Shown here piece after piece: positions 52,635-61,638 of a DNA stretch of 64,000 bases. The DNA is from UBA6985 sp946536225. Its GTDB lineage: Bacteria > Bacillota_I > Bacilli_A > RF39 > UBA660. The stretch spans positions 496,001-560,000 of the forward strand of contig CAMNEE010000001.1 in assembly GCA_946536225.1 (NCBI GenBank), read 5' to 3'. The stretch's first letter is position 1; each line of letters begins with the position of its first letter. The notes beneath the pieces were generated by a model. It worked only from the letters and a program-made list of their open reading frames with translations, searched no databases and was not told the origin of the DNA. Position numbers and translations under genes: made by a program.

Positions 52635-52653
52635 TACACTTATAATAAGTGTA
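52635..52653. repeat. 19-bp perfect palindrome
   Basis: TACACTTAT, centre A, ATAAGTGTA. It lies 33 bases downstream of the ASCH gene's stop on the - strand. It could be an operator or a hairpin for the - strand transcript, but no T run follows it on that strand. Confidence 0.6.
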
Positions 52654-52685
52654 CTTATATATTATCCCCCTTCTCTACCCTATAT

Positions 52686-53057
52686 TTATAGATTCCAAAG
52701 ACCTAATTTTCCTTTTATTTCTTTTTTATCATTAATAGGTTCAATACTCTCTAGTATCCAAGCATAACCAGTCCTATCTTTATTACCATATGCAATATTA
52801 TTTAATGATTTTATTTTCTCATTTACTTCAGGAGTAATTTCTATACAATCAACAAGTGTTGCTTTAGCTATTATTCTGGATGTTGGATAATCTAAATCAA
52901 GAGAAGAGAATCTTTCTAATTCATTCTTTTCTATTGAAGAAGATGCATGAATATAAATAATACCACGATAATTAGTTTTCCAACTTCTAAATTCTATATG
53001 TTTAATATTTTCTCTTATAAGTGAGGCCCAAGGTTGTCTGATAGTTAATACTTTCAT
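52686..53057 (-). CDS. ASCH domain protein
   Basis: 123 aa. The whole protein is an ASCH domain, a PUA-like RNA- or nucleotide-binding fold: KVLTIRQPWASLIRENIKHIEFRSWKTNYRGIIYIHASS, then ATLVDCIEI and GYAWILESIEPI. Some relatives are nucleotide or tRNA-related enzymes, but the function here is unknown. First - strand gene right of the terminus; AGGGGAGGATAATT precedes the start. Confidence 0.88.
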   Translation of the reverse strand: MKVLTIRQPWASLIRENIKHIEFRSWKTNYRGIIYIHASSSIEKNELERFSSLDLDYPTSRIIAKATLVDCIEITPEVNEKIKSLNNIAYGNKDRTGYAWILESIEPINDKKEIKGKLGLWNL

Positions 53058-53119
53058 AATTATCCTCCCCTTTAATTATAATATTTTTATTACTCCTACT
53101 CCACTTATTTTTATATAGA

Positions 53120-53128
53120 TGTTATAAT
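53120..53128 (+). promoter_or_regulatory. Extended -10 promoter
   Basis: TGTTATAAT, 20 nt before the ATG at 53148. Confidence 0.6.
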
Positions 53129-53147
53129 TTACTTTAGAGATGATGAT

Positions 53148-53954
53148 ATGAAAGCTTTAATGTCTATTAATTGGAAATTTATGAATGTAATACCTCGTGA
53201 GTTAGTAGCTTTTATTAAGAATAATTCTAAATATTGCCAAGGTATTGAGATTAATGTTGATTATACTAAACCTAATGAAGTTAGTTACTTAAAAGAACTT
53301 GCTTTTATTTGTAAAAAAGAAGATTTTCATTTACAAATACATGCTAATAGTAGTCTTGATATAGATAAACAAATTGAATATATGCATATGTTAGAGAGTC
53401 TAAGTGATATGTTAGATTATAAGATAAATGTAGTATTTCATTCTTTATATGATGATATCGTAGAAGAAAGTATTCATAAGTCTATTGATTACTTAAATAA
53501 AGTACTTGATAACGTGGACAATAATAAACTTATAATTACTTTAGAGAATCTTAATTCATTACATAAAGAATATAGATTAAATAAACATGATATAACAGAG
53601 ATTATACTTAATGATGATAGATTATACTTCACATATGATATTGGTCATGATTTAATTGAAAATGGTGGTATAACGGATATTGATGAATACTTAGTTAAAG
53701 AAATAGTTAATGTACATATTCATACATATAATTATGATAGTTTCTCAGACTGTTTTGATCATAAATTAATATTTAAAGATGATCCTCATTGGAGTCAATT
53801 ACTTAAAGGTATTCAGTTTTTAAAGGTTAATCACTATGATGGACCAATTGTATATGAATATGCATTAGACTTTTGTATAGGATACTCCATATATGATAAA
53901 ATGAAATATTTTTTAAATTCTCTTGATTATGTTCATGAAAGACTTGATAAATAA
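53148..53954 (+). CDS. Xylose isomerase-like TIM-barrel protein
   Basis: 268 aa. Pattern of the AP endonuclease 2/sugar epimerase family: GIEINVDY, LQIHANSS, VVFHSLYDD, LIITLENLNS, YFTYDIGHDL, VNVHIHTYN and GPIVYEYALD mark successive strands with metal-binding His, Glu and Asp at their ends. It may isomerise a sugar or act on DNA or a cyclitol; the substrate is unknown. It is a + strand gene in the otherwise - strand right arm. GAGATGATGAT is a weak ribosome-binding site. Confidence 0.8.
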   Translation: MKALMSINWKFMNVIPRELVAFIKNNSKYCQGIEINVDYTKPNEVSYLKELAFICKKEDFHLQIHANSSLDIDKQIEYMHMLESLSDMLDYKINVVFHSLYDDIVEESIHKSIDYLNKVLDNVDNNKLIITLENLNSLHKEYRLNKHDITEIILNDDRLYFTYDIGHDLIENGGITDIDEYLVKEIVNVHIHTYNYDSFSDCFDHKLIFKDDPHWSQLLKGIQFLKVNHYDGPIVYEYALDFCIGYSIYDKMKYFLNSLDYVHERLDK

Positions 53955-53985
53955 AAACTCTAGTATTAACTAGAGTTTTATTTTT
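53954..53985. terminator. Bidirectional terminator
   Basis: AAAACTCTAG (53954-53963), loop TATTAA, CTAGAGTTTT (53970-53979), between converging genes. Confidence 0.85.
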
Positions 53986-54625
53986 AAATTTTGGCAGTAT
54001 GATATTTAATTCCATGCTGTGAGTATATAGAACCAGCACTTGGAATATCTAAAATACGTGCAAATACTAAATTATATATTTCATCTATTAAAATAATAGA
54101 AATAATAATAGTAGTTACTATAAATATAGTATTAAAGTGTTTAGATTTAATTAATTTAAATATAAATGGTAATAATAGATATATCAGTATTAGTCCTGAT
54201 ATAGCAAATACAAGAATACTTCTTAAACATACAAATCCTTGTATATTACCGAAGTTAAGTATTTCAGTATTATAGTTCCAACTTCTATAACCATTTCTTA
54301 AGATAAATATTAATAGTCCTGCTATATATTCTAGGATTCCACAAGAAATACCTGCTATAAAGAACACTTTAGATGGACTCTTTCTATATTTAAAGGTTAA
54401 TTTATATATTAATAAAGCTCCTAAGGCATAAATATCTATCCAAGGTATAAAGTTAGCACCACGCCAATAAAACTCTTTAAAACCACCGTTAAAGTAGTAA
54501 AAAATGAATTCATAAATAAATCCAAAGAAACCAGATACTAGCATTATAAAAAACACTATAAATAATTTTTCTTTTTTAGTAAATGTGTATTCTCTACTTG
54601 CATATTTATTTAATCTATCTTTCAT
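53984..54625 (-). CDS. CmpB-like ABC-type IV membrane protein 2
   Basis: 213 aa, five to six membrane helices. It follows the layout of its neighbour and of the putative ABC-transporter type IV family (PF06541-like): SGFFGFIYEFIFYY, then IYALGALLIY, CGILEYIAGLLIF, NFGNIQGFVCLRSILVF. The family name rests on distant similarity and the function is unknown. A diverged tandem paralogue of the upstream gene; two bases separate them. Confidence 0.75.
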   Translation of the reverse strand: MKDRLNKYASREYTFTKKEKLFIVFFIMLVSGFFGFIYEFIFYYFNGGFKEFYWRGANFIPWIDIYALGALLIYKLTFKYRKSPSKVFFIAGISCGILEYIAGLLIFILRNGYRSWNYNTEILNFGNIQGFVCLRSILVFAISGLILIYLLLPFIFKLIKSKHFNTIFIVTTIIISIILIDEIYNLVFARILDIPSAGSIYSQHGIKYHTAKI

Positions 54626-54627
54626 AC

Positions 54628-55254
54628 TTACCTCCTTGGTTTATAGTTACTAGTTATTCCCACTCCTACTCTTGGTTCTATAAATGAAAATACTGTATCT
54701 ATTGCCATAAGTGATAAGAATAGGAAACATAATGCTACTACTAGTTTTTTATTAATTCTTTTAATTATTTTATCTACTGTAGGTGCAATTATATATACAA
54801 AAGAAGACGCAAGTATAGCAAATATAATTGTCCCTCTTAAACATACTCTTCCATTTATATTAAGAGGATATTTATAATAATTCCACCAACGAACTTTAAA
54901 CATTAGCTCTAATATAAATGATGCAGCATATTCTAAAACGCTACTATAAAGCATTATTAAAAGAGTGTGTTTAATTGGAGTTTTTCTATATTTATAACAT
55001 AGTAATATAGAAAGAATAGCACCATATCCATATATTGGTAGAATTGGTCCAGTTAAAAAACCACGGTTTCTTACTACTCCACTTCTTCTAAACTCTAATA
55101 ATGTTTCCCAAAGAAATCCTATTAATCCTGCAATAAAAAATAATAATATAATGGACGTAATAGCATATCTTTTGGAATAATCTGTTCTTTTATCATCGTG
55201 ATTTATATCAATTCCTAGGGTATCAATTAAAAACTTATGTTTCTTTTTATCCAT
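54628..55254 (-). CDS. CmpB-like ABC-type IV membrane protein 1
   Basis: 208 aa. Closer to the family pattern than its partner: IAGLIGFLWETLLEFRRSGVVRNRGFLTGPILPIYGYGAIL, VLEYAASFILELMFKVRWWNYYKYPLNINGRVCLRGT. Five to six membrane helices. It and the next gene form a two-gene operon, and the products may form a heteromer; this is inference. ATTAGGTGATACC precedes the start. Confidence 0.8.
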   Translation of the reverse strand: MDKKKHKFLIDTLGIDINHDDKRTDYSKRYAITSIILLFFIAGLIGFLWETLLEFRRSGVVRNRGFLTGPILPIYGYGAILSILLCYKYRKTPIKHTLLIMLYSSVLEYAASFILELMFKVRWWNYYKYPLNINGRVCLRGTIIFAILASSFVYIIAPTVDKIIKRINKKLVVALCFLFLSLMAIDTVFSFIEPRVGVGITSNYKPRR

Positions 55255-55295
55255 GGTATCACCTAATCTAATTTTATTATAACTTTCTTATTATA

Positions 55296-55328
55296 TAAAA
55301 AAAAGAGCAAAGTTTTACTTTGCTTCTT
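55296..55328 (-). terminator. Rho-independent terminator
   Basis: On the - strand AGCAAAG and CTTTGCT pair around TAAAA and are followed by a run of T. It overlaps the stop codon of the pilin-like gene. Confidence 0.8.
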
Positions 55329-56205
55329 ATTCTGTTGCTTCGTATGTTACTCCTGATGCAGGAAGACCTCCACCACCAGTTGCTGTAACTCTCATTAAAA
55401 AGTATTTTCCGCCTTCGTTTCTCCAAACATATCCGCATGATTTATATTCTGGCATGTAAGATGTGTATATGTAATTATCCCATTTATCTTCTGTTCTATT
55501 TGATGTACAGCATTCTAATGATTTATGTTCTAGACATACATCAATTTGATCTGGAAATTCTTTTGGGGGTTGATACTGATCAATATTTGCAAAAAAAGTA
55601 CCAGTACAAAAATTACTAGGTTCATTGTGATAACACTCATCCATCACACCATTCGTATAATGTGCTACCCAATTGTTTGCACCCTTTTTAGTTCCTGTAT
55701 AAGGAACCGGTTCAGATGGATTTGCATGCTTTTCTTCTTTAGTTTTTTCTTCTATGAATGAAGTACATCCTGTTACTACTGCCAAGTAGTCCGCAGATAA
55801 TTCATTTGTTTTAGTACTATCATAATCAAGAAGTGCACTATCATTATTGTTACCTTGGTATTCTAAAGCATATACCATATAGTTGTTATCCCAAAGTGTT
55901 ATATAGTATTTATATTTACCACTATCTTTAACAGGTATTACGTATCCTTTAAAGTCACCAGTGTTATCAATACCTAGGTCACTTGTTATATCAAATAGAA
56001 CACATGATGTCTTTTCACCTAACATTTCTTTTGATAAAACTTTTTTCTCAGTTGCTTGGTAAATTTTATCAATGTACTCAATAAATGTCTTTCTTCTTGC
56101 TGTAGTCATTGTACTAAGTACAGATGGTATAGCAATAATCATTATAATTGCAAGAATTACTATTACAGCTAGTAATTCAACTAATGTAAAACCTTTGTTG
56201 TTCAT
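55327..56205 (-). CDS. Type IV pilin-like protein 4
   Basis: 292 aa. Leader MNNKG, then F-T-L-V-E-L-L and the shared hydrophobic helix (LAVIVILAIIMIIAIPSVL). Stem motif DITSDLGIDNTGDFKGYVI, then KYKYYITLWDNNYMVYALEY, closest to pilin-like protein 3. The C-terminal ~140 residues are unique, with several Cys including a CC pair (LECCTSNRTEDKW) and a Gly-rich end. AAAAGGAGAGAAAAAA precedes the ATG. It follows the large membrane protein gene by 18 bases. Confidence 0.87.
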   Translation of the reverse strand: MNNKGFTLVELLAVIVILAIIMIIAIPSVLSTMTTARRKTFIEYIDKIYQATEKKVLSKEMLGEKTSCVLFDITSDLGIDNTGDFKGYVIPVKDSGKYKYYITLWDNNYMVYALEYQGNNNDSALLDYDSTKTNELSADYLAVVTGCTSFIEEKTKEEKHANPSEPVPYTGTKKGANNWVAHYTNGVMDECYHNEPSNFCTGTFFANIDQYQPPKEFPDQIDVCLEHKSLECCTSNRTEDKWDNYIYTSYMPEYKSCGYVWRNEGGKYFLMRVTATGGGGLPASGVTYEATE

Positions 56206-56223
56206 TTTTTTCTCTCCTTTTAA

Positions 56224-58458
56224 TTATTTAAATAAATACTTAAATGTGTAATAAGCAGTATTATTTTTGCAATAACGTGATAGTGAACCTATTCCAGATA
56301 ATTGTCGGAAAAACATAAATAATAGAGTTATTACTATTAATAGTATAAGTAATTTTAAATATTTATTAAATCCTTCTTTGTCAAGATTCTTAAATATTGT
56401 AAATAGTACTATTGAAGCTGGTATATAAAGTAGATATAAAAAGTCATAGAAGTATCTATATACTAGTCCACCTTCTATACCATCAAATACTGCTATAAAA
56501 ATACCAAGTATAATAGACATAATACTAAAGTAGTAAAGAGTCTTATTTATTTTATTTTTATACTTAAATAATAGTAAATTTGATTGTAATATAACGTGTG
56601 TTAAGAAAGCTCCTCCATACATATATTCAACATAAATATTACCTATGTAAGAAGAATCAAAGTTAATATGTTCTAAAAATGGATAAGTTCCTAGTACTCT
56701 AGGAGGTAATAGTAAATAATACTCTAAACTAGGTAATATTTTATTAAATGCTGGTGCCTTATGTAAAACATCATTAATAGTTAATTGGTATGACGCACCA
56801 AATTCAAATATTGAATCAAATCTTAAATAGTTATATGTACAACATATTAGTCCATTTATTATGAATGGTAGAATAAACATTATTAATTCTTTTACTTTTA
56901 CATCTTTAGTTATTTCAATATTTTTTAATCTATTAATTAAAAATGGTACTACTAGAATAGTTGCAAGTAACGCTTGTGGTCTACAAAGAGAGGTAAATGA
57001 AAGTAAGAAACCTCCAAGAAAGTATAGACTATAATATTTCTTTTTAGAGTCATGTATACTAATAATTATATTAAGTCCATTTATTACAAAGAATAATGAA
57101 TATATTATTGGTATCATATAGAATGTAGGGTCACATGATATACCAAATATACCTATTCCATTTACAGAAACAAATGCTATTAAATAAAATAATCCTAGTG
57201 ATATATCTTTAAAATATTTCTTACATAAAGTGTATAAGAAGAATATAAAACTAATTGATGTTATAACTAACATAAAGGTAATTAGTTTATAGTTATCAAG
57301 TGATTTATGAGTAAGCACTCTATAAGGTAAATAAGTTGTTAGAACTGGTCCTATACCAAAATAAACATAATACTTATTATTATAATATGATTGATCCCAT
57401 TCACTATTTTTATTCTCTACTAAATTATGATCTTTATAATATTTGTTGATAGTAGTTTCTAAATCTTCTTTAGTATTAAATGAATCATAATAATGATTTA
57501 AATTACGTTTTACTATAGCTTGTCTATATCCATAGTCATAGGGATTATCTAGGGATTTTAGTACTTCATTAGTGTTTTCCTTTAAATATAGCTTTCCTTC
57601 CAACAAAGATGTTGTTAAACCATTATATTGATCAAGTATTAGATCATGAGGATAAATAGTAGATATCGTGTAAATTAATCCTACTTCTACTAATATAATT
57701 GGTAATATAAATAGTAAATTCTTAAACAATTTAATCTTATATAGTTTAGACTTAGGATTAAATAAGAAAAATAATATAGATATTAAAAATAAAACTATTA
57801 TTCTTGTGTTATTTATTAGAAGTGGTGTTTTCTTATTAATTACAATACTATTTACTTGAACATTTGATGAATCAAACTTAAGTTTAATTTCTTTGGTTTT
57901 ACCAGAGAATGTTACATAGTTATATTTAGATTGTTCTATAAAATCAAAATAAGACATTTTACCCATGTGAGTAAATAGTTCGTTTGCATCATCTCTTGCA
58001 TATATATTTATTTTAAAAACAGAAGATGGGTAACCTAAATCTATGTAAAAATTATTTATTTTTTTATTAAATTCTATTGTTTTAACAATAGTTGATCCAC
58101 CTTCATTAATGGAATCAAAACTAACAGTCGCAGGTTTATTAAAAAGTGTTTCATAATGTCTAAAATTAAAGACTGTTAGTTCTAGAATAAACAAGATAGA
58201 TATACAATATATAAATTTTAAAAAGGTATTTATTTTATATTTTTTTATTAAAGATATAATACTAAACACAATAATTGAATACATTGATATATGTATTAAA
58301 TTATCTATAAAACTATTATATGTAATTAGACTATTTAACATTAAAGATATAGTTATAGTTATTAATACATCAATAATGGTATATTTACTTATTTTACTAA
58401 AATTATAAGTTAAAAATAGTATTAATAGACTAATAAATAATATGTTAAATGCTATCAT
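56224..58458 (-). CDS. Large multi-pass membrane protein, GT-C-like
   Basis: 744 aa with about 14 membrane helices. An extracellular beta domain sits between helices near residues 100-215. Asp/Glu and Arg residues in outer loops (YPHDLILDQYNGLTTSLLEGKLYL, then NKYYVYFGIGPVLTTYLPYR) recall GT-C-type glycosyltransferases that use polyprenyl-phosphate sugars. The segment NYLRFDSIFEFGASYQLTINDV is matched in the partial protein at the right edge (NYIRFASPFDFGANYNLTTNDM), so the two are paralogues. Substrate unknown. Possibly linked to surface or pilin glycosylation, given the adjacent pilin-like gene. Confidence 0.72.
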   Translation of the reverse strand: MIAFNILFISLLILFLTYNFSKISKYTIIDVLITITISLMLNSLITYNSFIDNLIHISMYSIIVFSIISLIKKYKINTFLKFIYCISILFILELTVFNFRHYETLFNKPATVSFDSINEGGSTIVKTIEFNKKINNFYIDLGYPSSVFKINIYARDDANELFTHMGKMSYFDFIEQSKYNYVTFSGKTKEIKLKFDSSNVQVNSIVINKKTPLLINNTRIIVLFLISILFFLFNPKSKLYKIKLFKNLLFILPIILVEVGLIYTISTIYPHDLILDQYNGLTTSLLEGKLYLKENTNEVLKSLDNPYDYGYRQAIVKRNLNHYYDSFNTKEDLETTINKYYKDHNLVENKNSEWDQSYYNNKYYVYFGIGPVLTTYLPYRVLTHKSLDNYKLITFMLVITSISFIFFLYTLCKKYFKDISLGLFYLIAFVSVNGIGIFGISCDPTFYMIPIIYSLFFVINGLNIIISIHDSKKKYYSLYFLGGFLLSFTSLCRPQALLATILVVPFLINRLKNIEITKDVKVKELIMFILPFIINGLICCTYNYLRFDSIFEFGASYQLTINDVLHKAPAFNKILPSLEYYLLLPPRVLGTYPFLEHINFDSSYIGNIYVEYMYGGAFLTHVILQSNLLLFKYKNKINKTLYYFSIMSIILGIFIAVFDGIEGGLVYRYFYDFLYLLYIPASIVLFTIFKNLDKEGFNKYLKLLILLIVITLLFMFFRQLSGIGSLSRYCKNNTAYYTFKYLFK

Positions 58459-58489
58459 GTTTTCACCTACTATATATATTTTAACATAT

Positions 58490-58526
58490 AAAAAAATAAG
58501 TAGAATAAATTTCTACCTATTTTTTA
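58490..58526 (-). terminator. Rho-independent terminator of uppS
   Basis: On the - strand AATAGGTAGAA and TTCTACTTATT pair around ATTTA (one G-U), followed by T6. Confidence 0.8.
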
Positions 58527-59218
58527 CTATTACCACCTAGTCTAATATCTCTTCCATTATAAGCTTCGATTGCTTTATCAAGTTCAGCTTCATCAAAGTC
58601 TGGGAAAAGTGTATCTGTGAAATAAAACTCTGAATAAGCCATTTCATAAATCATGTAATTAGATACTCTTAATTCACCACTTGTTCTAATAAGTAAGTCT
58701 ATTGGAGGTAAATCATTATATAAATACTTGTATAAAGTATTTTTATCAATAGTATTAATATCTACTTTATCATTTACTATTTTCTTAATAGCATCAACTA
58801 TTTCTTCTTGTCCTCCATAGTTAAGACATATATTTAAAGTACCTTTAGTATTATTTTTAGTTAATTCTTTAATACTTTCCATAGACTTTAACACATCTTC
58901 TCTTAAAGGTTCCTTTCTTCCAGAGAAAGTTACTTTTATACCTTTTTTATTAAGTGTTTTAAATTTAGACTTAAACATTTTAATAAATAGATTCATTAAA
59001 TAATTTACTTCTTCTTCACTTCTTTTAAAGTTATCTGTAGAAAAAGCATATACACTTAATACTTCTACTCCTAAGTCAATTGCATGAAGTGCAAGACGTT
59101 CAAGCATCTTACTTCCTGCTAAGTGACCTTCACTTCTTTTTAATCCTCTTTTAGTTGCCCAACGACCATTTCCATCCATGATAATAGAAATATGTCTTGG
59201 TATTTTTAATTCATCCAT
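58517..59218 (-). CDS. uppS: Isoprenyl transferase (undecaprenyl diphosphate synthase)
   Basis: 233 aa cis-prenyltransferase that makes the C55 lipid carrier for cell-wall synthesis. IPRHISIIMDGNGRWATKRGLKRSEGHLAGSK carries the catalytic Asp; YAFSTDNFKRSEEEVNYLM and IDLLIRTSGELRVSNYMIYEMAYSEFYFTD complete the active site. Two bases follow the upstream phosphatase gene. The next gene uses a lipid-linked substrate if it is truly GT-C-like. Confidence 0.95.
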   Translation of the reverse strand: MDELKIPRHISIIMDGNGRWATKRGLKRSEGHLAGSKMLERLALHAIDLGVEVLSVYAFSTDNFKRSEEEVNYLMNLFIKMFKSKFKTLNKKGIKVTFSGRKEPLREDVLKSMESIKELTKNNTKGTLNICLNYGGQEEIVDAIKKIVNDKVDINTIDKNTLYKYLYNDLPPIDLLIRTSGELRVSNYMIYEMAYSEFYFTDTLFPDFDEAELDKAIEAYNGRDIRLGGNSKK

Positions 59219-59220
59219 AC

Positions 59221-59904
59221 CTACCCTGCTTTCCTGCTTATATATTTTAACACAAATTTGTTATCTTGTATTATCATTGCTGTTAGTTTATTACCATATA
59301 CACATCCTGTGTCTAAGTGAATTATACCTTTCTTAGGTAAAACATACTCCAAATCATACTTTAAGAACTCTATTTTTTTACCTTCACCAGGATAATATCT
59401 AGGTTCCTTCATTGATGAGTGCCCTACGATAGTAAGACGACCTGAGTAAGTGTTTGCTTTAGATGAGAAGTGATCATATATAAGTGTATAAAGAGAATTA
59501 TTCTTTATTTTTTCTTTTTTTATAGATGCATGAGCACATTGAAAAGCCTCATCTTCATAATACTTAATGGTATTTTTCTTTAACCATTTTTTATACTCTT
59601 CTTCCCTATCTCCTATATCTTTTAAAGTTTTATATTTACCTGTTAGTATCCAAGCAATATTATCTATAAACATAATATTATCATTTATAAAACGATAGTC
59701 ATGGTTACCTAGTAGTAAATATACATTATTACTATTATCCTTTAACTCTTTAATGTATTCTAAAACTTTAAGAGAAGATGGACCTCGGTCTATATAGTCA
59801 CCTAGTAAAATAAGTTTATCTTCTAATTTATAGTTAACTAAAGTTATTAGTTCTTTTAGTTCTTCAATACAACCATGTATATCTCCAATTATGATAGTCT
59901 TCAT
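59221..59904 (-). CDS. Calcineurin-like metallophosphatase
   Basis: 227 aa. Metal-binding motifs GDIHG (8-12), GDYIDRG (about 36-42) and GNHD (about 67-70), with distal His in CAHAS and VGHS. This pattern fits PPP-type protein phosphatases and PrpE/ApaH-like diadenosine polyphosphatases; the exact substrate is open. Operon with uppS. AATAGGTGATTGT precedes the start. Confidence 0.88.
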   Translation of the reverse strand: MKTIIIGDIHGCIEELKELITLVNYKLEDKLILLGDYIDRGPSSLKVLEYIKELKDNSNNVYLLLGNHDYRFINDNIMFIDNIAWILTGKYKTLKDIGDREEEYKKWLKKNTIKYYEDEAFQCAHASIKKEKIKNNSLYTLIYDHFSSKANTYSGRLTIVGHSSMKEPRYYPGEGKKIEFLKYDLEYVLPKKGIIHLDTGCVYGNKLTAMIIQDNKFVLKYISRKAG

Positions 59905-59956
59905 ACAATCACCTATTTAATTATAAGATATTTATTAAGTTTAATAAATCTTTATA

Positions 59957-59965
59957 TGTTATAAT
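59957..59965 (+). promoter_or_regulatory. Extended -10 promoter, near-leaderless
   Basis: TGTTATAAT followed by six bases and then G59972. The transcript would start at or beside the GTG at 59972, nine bases before ATG 59981. Confidence 0.6.
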
Positions 59966-59980
59966 TATCATGTGATTATT

Positions 59981-61123
59981 ATGAAGTATAGGTTATTAAA
60001 TATAATTATTTCTTGTTTATTTGTATTTATTGTAATTGGAGCTAATAGTAGTTATGTTCTTTTTAATATAAGTGCATTATTACTTTTTATTATAGCTTTT
60101 TTACTTGTTTTTAAAGCACGTGAGCATCTTTTTAATATATTTAGTATATTTATATATCTAATTAGTTTTATGTTCTTATTTCTTTTATATGGACCAATTA
60201 ACAATATAAGAGATTTTTTAATAACTACTTCTATTAATACTATGCGTCATCAATATATAGCTAAATTCTTTTATAATGAAGTAACTATTAAGAATGTATT
60301 AGATAAAAACTTTTATATTGAATCAAATGATGATGTTGATGATAGTTTGGTAACTCTCTCAGGGGATATTAAATATGATGAAACTAATGAATACGAAAAA
60401 CAGTTATTTGATAATTTAAAAGATAATGAAGAATACAGAATAATTAAGTTTAAACATAGAAAAGCAAATGCCTATTTGGCTGCAATATATAACCCAAGTA
60501 AAATAGAAGTAGCCTTATCTAAATATGCCCTTAACTCTGGAGAATATGTAATAGATATGGCTCGGAGATTAGATGCTTTAGTTGCCATAAATGGAGGAAG
60601 GTTTATTGACCCAGCAGGATCAAGTCTTGGTGGTAACCCAGAAGGAGTAACAATAGTTAATGGTGAGGTTATAACTGATTATGAGTATTATAATTTAGCT
60701 GTAGTTGGTTTTAACAAAGATGGTGTTATGTCTTTATATAAGCATAAAAGTGCTAAAGAAATACTAGATGATGGTGTTATTAATGCTGTTACTTCTACTC
60801 CTATTCTTATACTTAATGGAGAAAAAACTTATATGGAAGGTAATGGTGGATTTGGAGTTACTGCAAGAACAGCAATTGGTCAAAGAAAAGATGGTGTTGT
60901 TTTGATGCTTGTAATAGATACAAATGAATTTAGAACAGGAGGGGCATCAATAGTTGAAGTTGCTGATATTCTATATAACTATGGAGCAATTAATGCAATT
61001 GCTTTAGATGGAGGAACTTCAAGTGTAATGATCGAAAACAATAAGATGATTAATACCCCAATTAATGCGAGTCTTGAACATAAAACTAGACCTATTCCGA
61101 CAGCTATTATTTATAAAAAATAA
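59981..61123 (+). CDS. Phosphodiester glycosidase (NAGPA-like) membrane protein
   Basis: 380 aa. Three membrane helices at the N-terminus (LLNIIISCLFVFIVIGA, LLLFIIAFLLVF, FIYLISFMFLFLLYG) followed by an outer catalytic domain of the NAGPA/phosphodiester glycosidase family: LDALVAINGGRF, GGNPEGVTIVNGEV, NGGFGVTARTAIGQRKDG and INAIALDGGTSSVM. Such domains act on wall teichoic acid or polysaccharide linkages. There is no ribosome-binding site before either GTG 59972 or ATG 59981; the former would give a leaderless start with MIIMKY. Confidence 0.87.
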   Translation: MKYRLLNIIISCLFVFIVIGANSSYVLFNISALLLFIIAFLLVFKAREHLFNIFSIFIYLISFMFLFLLYGPINNIRDFLITTSINTMRHQYIAKFFYNEVTIKNVLDKNFYIESNDDVDDSLVTLSGDIKYDETNEYEKQLFDNLKDNEEYRIIKFKHRKANAYLAAIYNPSKIEVALSKYALNSGEYVIDMARRLDALVAINGGRFIDPAGSSLGGNPEGVTIVNGEVITDYEYYNLAVVGFNKDGVMSLYKHKSAKEILDDGVINAVTSTPILILNGEKTYMEGNGGFGVTARTAIGQRKDGVVLMLVIDTNEFRTGGASIVEVADILYNYGAINAIALDGGTSSVMIENNKMINTPINASLEHKTRPIPTAIIYKK

Positions 61124-61147
61124 AAGGAACTTGATTGTTCCTTTTTT
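61122..61147. terminator. Bidirectional terminator
   Basis: AAAAGGAAC (61122-61130), loop TTGATT, GTTCCTTTT (61137-61145), flanked by A and T runs, between converging genes. Confidence 0.85.
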
Positions 61148-61159
61148 ATTTCTTCAAAA

Positions 61160-61630
61160 TTACTTATTTAAAGAAGATAAAACATTATTCTTTAAAATAT
61201 TATATCTTCTATTTATATCTTCATTACTTAATAGTTCTTCTCTACTTAGTATATTAGTATTTGTATAATCTAGATTTATACCTTTTATATCAAATTGATC
61301 TTTAGCTAGGTCGTAAAAGTGTCCATTTATTTCATTAAATGTGTGGTATCCCTCGCCTACTTTAACTTCTCTTATAACTCCACCAAAGATTTCTTGAACT
61401 AGTATACCTGTTATAGTACACTGGCCTTCTGTTGGATTAATGTCTCTATTATATTTATCCCTATAATAATTAGAGACAGTGTCTTTTGTCCAACCAGACT
61501 CTAATAGTTTTTTAAATAGTTCTTCTAGACTATTAATACCTTTAAAGTTATCATTTTTAACTTTTACATTTGGAGACTTTTCACAACCTAGAAATGTGAT
61601 AGTTCTACCACTTATTGTTTTATAAAACAT
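61160..61630 (-). CDS. YunG-like protein
   Basis: 156 aa. NPTEGQCTITGILVQEIFGGVIREVKVGEGYHTFNEINGHFYDLAKDQF recalls the YunG family (Gly-Gln-Cys, then His-x-x-N, then Asp), an arrangement compatible with a Cys-His-Asp hydrolase. I cannot confirm this by search. Last gene of the thyA-folA operon, nine bases after folA, with a strong TAGGTAGGTGAGG site. Confidence 0.65.
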   Translation of the reverse strand: MFYKTISGRTITFLGCEKSPNVKVKNDNFKGINSLEELFKKLLESGWTKDTVSNYYRDKYNRDINPTEGQCTITGILVQEIFGGVIREVKVGEGYHTFNEINGHFYDLAKDQFDIKGINLDYTNTNILSREELLSNEDINRRYNILKNNVLSSLNK

Positions 61631-61638
61631 TCCCTCAC

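Larger units (their letters stand above)
51721..52685. other. AT-rich gene-free terminus region
   Basis: About 965 bases with no plausible gene on either strand. It contains a terminator at the left edge, a long imperfect hairpin (51775-51831), an ATT microsatellite near 51925-51947, the dif candidate (52192-52219), a terminator-like hairpin (52451-52475) and two palindromes (52596-52616 and 52635-52653). Gene direction changes from mainly + to mainly - across it. Confidence 0.75.
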
